A stretch of 35,678 bases of DNA from Branchiostoma floridae (Eukaryota > Chordata > Leptocardii > Amphioxiformes > Branchiostomatidae): contig NC_049981.1 of NCBI RefSeq assembly GCF_000003815.2, forward strand, positions 28,276,124-28,311,801. The letters are read 5' to 3'. Within the stretch, counting starts at the first letter, position 1. Each line of letters begins with the position of its first letter. This document shows positions 1 through 9,587 of this stretch, piece after piece. A program made the position numbers and the translations under genes. The notes below the pieces were generated by a model. It had not been told where the DNA came from, did not search any database, and was given only the letters and a program-made list of their open reading frames with translations.

Positions 1-482
1 CGCGTCGTAATGACGATACTGAAAAACAATTTTCATATTCCAACTATGTACCAAAAGACCTTTCCAATCATACCAATGTTGACCCACTACAACACGTCTT
101 ATACCCTAACCCTAGGCCGCTAATGTTAGGGATAGCGTTAATGCTAGGGTTAGGGTTAGATCAGAAACACTCATATTTCGCGTCGTAATGACGATACTGA
201 AAAACAATTTTCATATTCCAACTATGTACCAGTCTAGATCTTTCCGATCATACCAATGTTGACCCTCTACAACACGTCTTATACCCTAACCCTAGGCCGC
301 TAATGTTAGGGTTAGCGTTAATGCTAGGGTTAGGGTTAGATCAGAAACACTCATATTTCGCGTCGTAATGACGATACTGAAAAACAATTTTCATATTCCA
401 ACTATGTACCAGTCTAGATCTTTCCGATCATACCAATGTTGACCCTCTACAACACGTCTTATACCCTAACCCTAGGCCGCTA
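1..482. repeat. Telomere-motif satellite, ~180-bp tandem units (about 2.7 copies)
   Basis: Units begin at 1, 179 and 359 (each with CGCGTCGTAATG), giving periods of 178 and 180 bp; the 2-bp difference lies where CAAAAGACC is replaced by CAGTCTAGATC. Each full unit holds a CCCTAACCCTAG block, then GCTAATGTTAGGG and GGGTTAGGGTTAG blocks, so C-rich and G-rich telomere-like motifs face each other within one monomer. The third copy breaks off near 482. The boxes AACACTCATAT, CTTTCC(A/G)ATCATACCAA, TTGACC and TATACCCTAACCCTAG recur at 3880-4080 and 22800-24812. The array touches the window edge, so its true length is unknown. Confidence 0.93.
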
Positions 483-839
483 ACACTGGACAAAATGGAT
501 ACGGATGCGGGCATATACCGCGGTATACGTTAGGTGCAGATGCGGAAGAATCCAAACAAATACGAACGAATCACAGATTCTAATAGGATACGACAAAACA
601 CTGAACAGATACGATACTGTATCCGCTAGGATGAAAAATACGAAGACATACGATGTCGTATACAGTTGGATCCCTTACTCAGTTAACAATACGAAAATGT
701 TATTTGCTCGAATCCTTCAATTTGGAAATCTGCAATGTTCAATCTGGTCTTGACTTTCCTTTTGCGTCATAAAAACATTTTACCAATCGGCGGGCCCACT
801 CTTCGATAAAAGTACGTTCTGAAAATACACAAATACTAG
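483..839. other. Unassigned spacer rich in ATACGA motifs
   Basis: No convincing gene. The stretch has a perfect 14-bp palindrome at 514-527 (TATACCGCGGTATA) and several ATACGA/TATCGT-like motifs between 500 and 670, including ATACGA-TG-TCGTAT near 650. An 82-codon open frame at 505-753 has no recognisable motif. Confidence 0.5.
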
Positions 840-1230
840 AAGATCCCTATTCCGTATTTCTATGGGTCCGCTGGCCCATTTCACGGCAAAAAGGCATCAA
901 GGATAATCTGCAGATCCTAACGAATCTCTTTTCTGTATTTTCTATGGTTCAGATGGCCCACTTCGCGACAGAAATGTCCAGGGTCAATCTATGGATCCTA
1001 GCAAATCCTTTTCCCGTATTTTCTACGAATACGTTGCCCCACCTCACGGCAGATGGATCCTAGCAAATCCTTTTCCGTATTTTCTATGGATTCGTTGCCC
1101 ACCTCACAGCAGACGGATCATAGGAAATACCCTTTCCGTATTTTCTATGGATTCGTTGCCCCACCTCACGGCAGACGGATCCTAGGAAATACCATTTCGT
1201 ATTTTCTATGGATTTGTTACCCCCACCTCT
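840..1230. repeat. ~62-bp tandem repeat array (about 6 units, first two degenerate)
   Basis: Units are built on CCGTATTTTCTATGGATTCG followed by TTGCCCCACCTCACGGCAG and ACGGATCCTAGGAAAT. Clear units start near 991, 1053, 1113 and 1174; two more diverged units start near 841 and 912. The last unit runs straight into the 145-bp satellite at about 1230. Short open frames here repeat MDPSKSFS at each unit and are an effect of the repeat, not a gene. Confidence 0.88.
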
Positions 1231-3150
1231 CATTTTTCACAAAAAGTACAGGTTTCGCGAAAAGAAGTCCGATTTCCGATCAGACATACATTGTTTATCG
1301 AAAAATGGTAATTTGCTCTCCTGAGCCAAAAAAAGAACATTTTTCACAAAAAATACAGGTTTCGTGAAACGATGTCCGATTTTGTCAGCACCCACTTCAT
1401 TGCATGCAGAACGATTCCTCAACATCAGACATACACCTTGTTTGTCGAAAAATGGTAATTTGCTCTCCTGAGCCAAAAAGAGCATTTTTCACAAAAAATA
1501 CAGGTTTCGCGAAACAATGTCCGATTTCCTCTGAACCAACTTTATTGCATGCGGAAAAATTCCTCGACATCGGACATACACCTTGTTTGTCCAAAAATGG
1601 TAATTTGCTCCCCCTAGCCAAAAAGAGCATTTTTCACAAAAAATTCAGGTTTCGCGAAACGATGTCCGATTTCCTCGGAAGCAACTTTATTGGATGCGGA
1701 ATGGTTCCTCGACATCAGGCATACACCTTGTTTGTCGAAAAATGGTAATTTGCTCTCCTGAGCCAAAAAGAGCATTTTTCACAAAAAATACAGGTTTCGT
1801 GAAACGATGTCCGATTTTGTCGGAACCCACTTCATTGCATGCGGAACGGTTCCTCGACATCAGACATACACATTTTTTGTCGAAAAATGGTAATTTGCTC
1901 TGCTGAGCCAAAAAGAGCATTTTCACAAAAAATTCAGGTTTCGCGAAAGAATGTCCGATTTCCTCGAAACCAACTTTATTGCATGCGGAACGGTTCCTCG
2001 ACATCAGACATATACATATTTTGTCAAAAATGGTAATTTGCTCTCCTGAGCCAAAAAGAGCATTTTTTACAAAAAGTACAGGTTTCGCGAAACGATGTAT
2101 GATTTTCTCCGTACGAACTTCATTGCATGCGGAACGATTCCTCGACACCAGACATACATATTTTTTGCCGAAAAATGGTAATTTGCTCTCCTGAGCCAAA
2201 AAGAGCATTTTTCACAAAAAATACAGGTTTCGCGAAACAATGTCCGATTTCCTCGGAACCAACTTTATTGCATGCGGAAAAATTCCTCGACATCAGACAT
2301 ACACCTTGTTTGTCGAAAAATGGTAATTTGCTCCCCCTAGCCAAAAAGAGCATTTTTCACAAAAAATACAGGTTTCGCGAAACAATGTCCGATTTCCTCG
2401 GAACCAGCTTTATTGCATGCGGAACGGTTCCTTGACATCAGACATACACCTTGTTTGTCGAAAAATGGTAATTTGCTCTCCTGAGCCAAAAAGAGCATTT
2501 TTCACAAAAAATTCAGGTTTCGCGAAAGAATGTCCGATTTCCTCGAAACCAACTTTATTGCATGCGGAATGGTTCCTCGACATCAGACATACACCTTGTT
2601 TGTCGAAAAATGGTAATTTGCTCCCCTGAGCCAAAAAGAGCATTTTTCACAAAAAATACAGGTTTCGCGAAAAAATGTCCGATTTCTTCGGAACCAACCA
2701 TATTGAATGCGGAATGGTGCCCCGACATCAGACATGCACCTTGTTTGCCCAAAAATGTTAATTTGCTCCCCTGAGCCAAAAAGAGCATTTTTCACAAAAA
2801 ATACAGGTTTCGCAAAAAATTGTACGATTTCTTCGGAACCAACTTTATTGAATGCGGAATGGTTCCCCGACATCAGACATGCACCTTGTTTGCCCAAATA
2901 TGTTAATTTGCTCCCCTGAGCCAAAAAGAGCATTTTTCACAAAAAATACAGGTTTCGCGAAAAATTGTCCGATTTCTTCGGAACCAACTTTATTGAATGC
3001 AGAATGGTTCCCCGACATCAGACATGTACCTTGTTTGCCGAAAAAAGTTATTTTGCTTGCCTGAGCCAAAAAAGAGCATTTTCACAAAAAAATACAGATT
3101 TCGCGAAAAAATGTCCGATTTACTTTCCAACAACACAGACATCTTACTGT
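1225..3150. repeat. ~145-bp satellite array, 14 units
   Basis: Using the GGTTTCG (once GATTTCG) anchor, units sit at 1251, 1358, 1503, 1648, 1793, 1937, 2081, 2226, 2371, 2516, 2661, 2806, 2951 and 3097. The first interval is 107 bp and the other twelve are 144-146 bp. Each unit holds GAGCATTTTTCACAAAAA, the palindrome TTTCGCGAAA (intact in 11 of 14), ATGTCCGATTT, a TTGCATGCGGAA box (GAATGC in the last units) and CGACATCAGACAT. The last three or four units share variants (GAATGCGGAATGG, CATGCACC), indicating local homogenisation. Open frames of 60-173 codons on both strands arise because 145 is not a multiple of three; none has the character of a protein gene. Confidence 0.95.
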
Positions 3151-3880
3151 GGTTAAAGGTCTATGTTTAAAATACCGGTTCCGTTTCCTTTGAGGAAGAT
3201 AAACGCACTGTCGCACAGGTTTAGTTCGCCCCACAATCTTCTACGCGGAACATAGTGATTGGAATGTGGGTTCCTGGCTAGGACCTCATGTCTCCTATTA
3301 GAATCGTTTTTTTTTTCAAGCTTTAATTTTTGAATTTGAACTATTCATAAGTATTTGCAAAGTTTTTATGACAAATACAATGCTGAAATCTTGGATCACT
3401 ATCACGTTAATTGTTACTGGGTAACTTGGCAATATCAATGTGCCGAACACACAAAAGGTGGATACCGGTTCGGCTTCATAAGGTGCAAGTCCAGGTTTAA
3501 ATCCAGAGGACACAGATCCTTTTAATTCAGATCCGAACCCTGACCATATCTACAGTAGCTGACGGGTCTGGATTTACTAAAACAAGTATAAAGCAAATAA
3601 TTTTTTTATGACTGTATGTAATTGTTTCTTGGTGAGAAGACACTCAAGTCAAACCAATAGTGATTTGAATGTTGCACACATTTTTCCATTTGATACCAAC
3701 TTCATGGTTAACTCAGGGACGTAGAAAATCAATTATGTCCTATAACAGAACCAACAGATGAACAGGTACAGATAGAAGAGAGGCATATCATATCATATTT
3801 GATTGAGGCAATCAGATTTACTTCATTTAACCCCCTTTTACCAAATTACCTAATAGGATGTCTTAATAGAAATGTCGTTA
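3151..3880. other. Intergenic DNA, no gene seen
   Basis: AT-rich, with no supported coding sequence. The part at about 3465-3560 (ATACCGGTTCGG, then AGTCCAGG, ATCCAGAGGA, CAGATCC) loosely resembles the left part of the hAT-like element at 31994 (GTACCG, GGTCCGG, GTCCAGAGGA). It could be a strongly decayed relative, but the similarity is too weak to call. Confidence 0.4.
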
Positions 3881-4080
3881 GCTAGGGTTTGGGTTAGGGT
3901 TAGGGTTTTGGTTAGATCTCAAACACTCATATCTGGCGATTTCAGCTACGTTCCAAAAAACCTTTCCAACGATACAGAGGCTGACCTACTTGAACACGCG
4001 TACTTGAACACACCCTAAACCTAGGCAGCTATGGGTTGTTAGGGTTAGGGTTAGATCTCAAACACTCATATCTTTTTCTT
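3880..4080. repeat. Isolated diverged unit of the telomere-motif satellite
   Basis: GGGTTAGGGTTAGGG is followed by AGATCTCAAACACTCATATC, an AACCTTTCCAACGATACAGA box, CTGACC, ACACCCTAAACCTAGG and again TTAGGGTTAGGGTTAG with AGATCTCAAACACTCATATC. Box order matches the arrays at 1-482 and 22800-24812, while the linker between boxes differs. One complete unit of about 145 bp plus the start of a second. Confidence 0.8.
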
Positions 4081-5597
4081 TTGCGATACACTTTATATTC
4101 CTCGGGTTGGCATGATATAAATAAAAGTCAACATGGTGTAGTCCGTATCGCCCTTGGCCCCTTCCCTTCCCTTCCGTGTGTCGGATCATCCTCTTGTCCG
4201 TCTGTAGAATACAACAAGCCCACCCCCATTCTTTTACTATAGTCGTAAATTTTGTAACGTTGCTTTATGTACACTATGGTTTCATGTTTGTACCAAAATG
4301 GTTATAAAACATACCTTGATGTACTGTTGTTAAACGCTTAGCCCAAACATCTGCTTGGAAATCCCCACTCCAAACGTCTGTTTGGAAATACATGGCGATG
4401 AAATATGATTCCGAACGATATCTTGACCCGTTAGTAAAAGTTTTCAAAACCATTGCATTACAGTCATTCCATTACTTCCTTTACTACAACCGTGCACATA
4501 TAAGTTTATAACTTAAATATTTGGCTTCATGTTAGCCACCAAATAGTTGTGAAAGGTTTGTCGATTTACACTTGATAAGCACCCATACTAAACATCTGCT
4601 TTGAGGTACATACGGTTAGATCAGTAACAGTTGTTCACGCCACCTCTGCTGGTCATGAAGTTTTTGCTGACAGACAAAGCCCTCATCTGATTGGAGAAAT
4701 TTTAGTCAGCGCCGACTCACAAAAATCACCAACTGTTCCACATTCCACGAAAATAGGGGTGATTTCTGAGATATACATTGCCCATAAAGAAAGTTACGAT
4801 GAAAACGAAAGAACCAGCTGCATTACCGAACCGATCGTCGGACCCAGCTGCGAACACTCAACCCTCGGACAATTTCAAAACATGTATCAGGAGTTGACCC
4901 TCATTTCTCGGAGGTGACAATTAAAAAAAAAAAAAAAATATCGAGATATGTGCGTAGCCCGCGTGTATGCGGGAAAATGCCAGCGGCGGCAATTCTTCAC
5001 CAGTAACGCTACACATTGATGGTACTTTCTATAAATAGAACAGTATACAACAAAATCACGCAGAGTCTTGGGTTTACAGATGCTTGGTACATATATCGTT
5101 ATATTGTCAGTGTTTTAATACAATAACAACTCTGCGATCGTTACAGTCTTCAATATTATACATTCTCTTTCATATGCCAGGTTCCCGTTATGACAGTTGG
5201 TTTGCACATGGTATATGCTGTGTCCTGAATTACCAGCATGTCACATCACATTATTTACAGAATAACTAGAAGTTTGTACATTTGTAACTGGCATACTGAG
5301 AAATAGTAATGTACATATATGTAAAAAATCTTACTAGAAACACAATAGCAACAACATTTCGGCAACATGCACGGCAGAGGTTTTACAGACCGAATTCACA
5401 CCGATCCTTATTCCGCTTTGTTGCCCGCACCAGGTGCCTAAAGCAAAACTCATTCCCGCATTATTGCGACGTACTTACATCGTTAGTTTTGTCACACAGT
5501 TTTCTCGGTCACAATGTTGCTCTACCGATGCGACGTTTACGGGAAATGGCATATAAAACATTTTGCCGTGTTCAGACGTTAAAGCATAATCTACACG
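4081..5597. other. Non-coding stretch downstream of the transposase gene; dispersed-repeat remnant 4340-4885
   Basis: No convincing gene. A pyrimidine-rich run sits near 4158-4180 and a poly-A run near 4922-4938. Between 4340 and 4885 lie blocks (CATCTGCTTGGA, TACCGAACCGATCGT, ACAATTTCAAAAC) that recur in the same order at 16851-17162. On the minus strand, where the gene's 3' UTR should lie, I see no AATAAA within 300 bp of the stop; an ATTAAA (minus) occurs near 5112. Confidence 0.5.
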
Positions 5598-6120
5598 CTA
5601 GTCTTTCTCTACTACATTTGGGAATCTCCCTATGTACGTTCGTACCCCTGTGGACATAAAGACACATTTCCGTCTTAGAGACGTGATAGGAACTGCCCTA
5701 TACGTATCTCCTCGCCTCACCTCGAACACCTTTTCACTTAGGGGTCTCTGCAATGCGACTTTAATGGTTAAGTTCTGCACAACCGAACAGTCGATGAGGG
5801 GGGTTGCTATCGGCAAGAGATCTTGCAACACCGCCAGATGAGTGGTACCAATATTGCAGAAAGTGACAACTTCGCCAAAGTGGACGGCTCCATCCACCTC
5901 GAACTCCACTGTCCTGCTGTTTCTTGTCTTCTCCCTGCCATATTCCCGGCTGTATATGGCTTGACCGTTGAGTTCTATACGATGGAAGTAGGGGTACTTG
6001 ATGGTGTTGTCCACATGGCCTACTGCTGTTCGTACGGCCTCCAGGTGCTCCTCGTGTACGTGCCTGTCAACCGGGTTTCCAAGGAGATACAAGCCACTGC
6101 ACAGTCTCGTCGAGTTAGGT
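5598..6120 (-). CDS. Transposase gene terminal exon, C-terminal domain
   Basis: 523 nt including the stop at 5598-5600. Acceptor CTTCAAAATCTAG; its first base completes the Arg codon. 173 residues with YPYFHRIELNGQAIYSREY, RNSRTVEFEVDG, HFGEVVTF and the end IGRFPNVVEKD. A Y-x-R-x2-x-NG block, an S-x2-Y-x-R-x3-RNS block and FGE are typical of the C-terminal region of metazoan tnp2-like proteins. The frame is open 29 bases further upstream of the acceptor; the acceptor is preferred because it restores phase. Confidence 0.87.
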
Positions 6121-9100
6121 CTAGATTTTGAAGACAGATACAAAACCAAAGTAAAGCATCCGCAGACAACATATCATAATGTACGTTTAACCTGTTATAA
6201 TTTCTTTTACACGGTATTAATCTTATAGCAGATGCCCAGTCTTGGCTCGTTCTTATGTGGCCTTTGGATTGCATAGTACCTTTGCAAAAGCCAAATGTAA
6301 TCTAAGAAGAGAGCAAGTGATTTAAATGGTCTCCCGATACTTGACAGCAAGGTGTGTGTTTGCCATTTTGTTGACAATTTTGGCGTTGTCCCAGCACTGT
6401 GCACTGTGCGGGGAGTTTCTGGACCCGTCGTCAACCAACATTAGTCTTTTTGTCCCGAGCACACGTCAAGACGGATACATGTATATGCTCTTTAAACGTG
6501 CTTAACCCACCTTTCAGCAACACTGGTAAGTCGTTGGGCCAACTTGACAACTCCCTTTCGCTCATGGATATTTTCCATGGCTGCTGCCACTCGCTGTAGC
6601 CCCCAGCTCATGGATTTCGTGAACGTGATCTAAAAAGAATGAACAAGACGGATATGTTTCCTGTGATAATTGTACACCCAGAAACAACCATGATGGTAAA
6701 TAAGAAATAAAAGGAACACCGAACAAGTACACCGTACCCAGTTGCCTGTAACTTTGAACAGCAGAAAAGTTTTGGATAAACAATAAAATGATTAGACCAA
6801 GGAAACATCAACTTGTTAAACCACCGCGAAATCGAATTATTTCGAACATGAATGCCGTTACAGTTACCTGAGTGACGATGAAGCGTGTACCATGCACCAT
6901 CCGCTTCAGGTGACCTGTAGACACAGAGGGAAGGGGATACTTTGACAAACTAAAAAAAACAGAACAGGTCGGGATAGTCTAGGCTTATAAACACAGTAGG
7001 ATAGCTGCCATTAGCTAAAATTGACAAGATAAGCCTAACTGAATCTAGTCTACTAGGTTTGACCCAACTATGCATGTACACACCCATTACCCGCCTCAGG
7101 GCACAAGGCTAAGCTAGACTACAGACGGCGAGTCTTTTTATCCTCTGTGGTGGCATCGTCTGACAGCAGTCAGAACTCCAGCAATTTTCAGAGTACTTTA
7201 CTCACATTGATATGCTCTATATCATAACATGGCAATGCTATATAATTGCTTCACCACTCATGTTATATTATGAATTATCTATATGATATTCAAGTTGCAA
7301 TGGTTTTGTATCCATTTGTAATTTGTCTATTGTCATCTTTTTTATCTTTGATTTTGTTGATGTAACGACTTTTGTCTTGGTTTTCCCTCAGGGCACACTG
7401 AAAATCGTCATTAGGCCGATACTTTCGTTGGTGAAAAAACAAACAAACAAACCATTCATCGATTCAAATCCAAACAGGCTTGTGGTCCATACAGGCCCAT
7501 ACATTTCCACATACATCTGGAGGTGCCGGAGTTTGTGGATGTTCATTGTCTGCCGACGCTCTCCTGTTCAAACGAAAAATAACCAGAGGTCAGTGGTGAA
7601 AAAAGAAAAAAAAAGTCTGACAGCAGGTTATAATTTTTTTTTTCTTGCTGTGGGTGGTTATTATCTCCTCGAAGGAGGGCCTGGTGTCATCGAACTAGCG
7701 CTCTGGAAGCTATTCCCTAATTCGCTCAATAATTGACGTAACCGTTTGAATTCGCAGGTCTCCAGATGGGTAGCGGAAACGAACAGAGGAGCGAACTACT
7801 ACACGGATGGCACCGTTGGCATGGCGATTTTTTGTACTATTTTGAAGTAAATGAAGAGTAAAAGAACGACACCCCCATCTTGAAAGTGCTACGGTACAGG
7901 CATCGGTCGTCTAATTGTTGCTTGTACAGGGAGAGGCGAGGGTGTATATGTGTACGTCCTAACAATCAAATGTCAACATGGGGTTAAACAATATTTGGGT
8001 ATACAATGTACTGTGAAAGACCGCCTCGGTGTGTTTTTTTTTTTTCAACAATATCCTGCTGATGATTATGAACACAATAATGCAAACTCCTGTTCCGCCG
8101 TACCTTCCACTATACTTTGGAAAATCTTAATGAATAAATAAACAAAATAAACAAAGTACCATAGAGTTCCTCAAATGACTTGCAGAATGCATCCAATCGC
8201 AACCCTGCTGTCGTCAGGTCAGCTGTCGTGATATCATCGCTGGCCAGTGTCCAAATGGCACTCACCAGCAGGAAGTAGTGGGCGACGTACTCAGCTGGCA
8301 GGACATCGTGCAGAAGAGGCATGGAGTAATACAGAAGCCATGATCGGAATTCACTGGCTAAATAAAAAGAACAACAGGTCTATTTCAGTAAATAGGGATG
8401 GAAGCGCTAATAAAGTTGTTTGTATGCATTGTTATGTTTCTGCTATGACTTGTAAACACATGTTGTCACTTGGAACACATCTCTCATGCCCATAGGAGTA
8501 CCAGTGACGTTTTGCTGGAATGGCTATGATTCGTGGGAAGATGTACTTAACACTGAAACCGAATCAGCAGGAAGCAAGTAGAACCAGCCGGAATGAAGAA
8601 ATTGCAAAGTTCACGCAAGGACGTTCTATCTGATAGAACGTCCTTGGTTCACGCCACATTTGGTAGGGAAATGGACCTTGTACCTCATCACACCAGAGCC
8701 GGAATGCGGTCTGAATTAAAATTATTCTGTATTCCTGGGTATGCGTAGTACATTCTAGAAATTCTCACTGTAATCCAGTTATTTGTGTTCATTCTTGTGG
8801 CCGGACGTTTATGCATCAGAATGTATCGAATAATGTTGGAATTATTAAGAATTCGGTCGTACTGCAATTAGAATAAATAGAATACACTTTGAATGCCATT
8901 CGATATTTTCTCCACTTCAAATGCACCTCGAAAGTTTTGAGCCTAACAAAAACATTCGGGACGACTATAGAATAGGCAAAAATCTATGGAATGCAGTGAG
9001 AATTTTTAGAATACGTCACGAATTCCCAGGAATAAACAAAGGTTCTACATAGAATTTCATTCAGACGGCGTTCCGATGCTCATGTAAAGGGGCCTTAAGC

Positions 9101-9536
9101 TAGTGCGCTTCGAAGTACTTAGGTTTAGCATAAACTTTCATCCTTGGAGCAGATAATAATAGTAGTGTATTATGATATAAATTCTATACTTGTGACCTAC
9201 ATATCCAAAAGCAATGCGCCATACCTTTCCAGTGATGTTTTTCTGTGATACTTCTCGGTCGGTGAGAGATACAGTCAGGTACCTTCAGGGCAAGCAGCTG
9301 CTTATTCAGATCAGGTATCTGCAAAAGAAAAAAAACGATGTCATACTATTGACCGTACTACATGAACCCTTTTTCATCTGCCTTCGCTGAGATTAGGGGA
9401 GTGAGTTGCTGGGCAGTGCCTTTGACTCTTCTGGATATTGTTCCATTTCTCTCAGTAGGTTTATTCAACAAATAATATATCATTTGAGTTTGCCTTGCAT
9501 GTAGGCCAGTTGGAATTATGAAAATTAGCCCTTATA

Positions 9537-9587
<51 letters not shown>

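Noticed and set aside
1237-3069. Long open frames on both strands through the 145-bp array (up to 173 codons)
   Set aside because: They repeat the same residues at every unit, occur on both strands and shift frame with the 145-bp period. A stop-poor satellite explains them.
7323-7736. 137-codon plus-strand frame
   Set aside because: It overlaps, antisense, a well-supported transposase exon (7453-7563) and has simple poly-K/F stretches.
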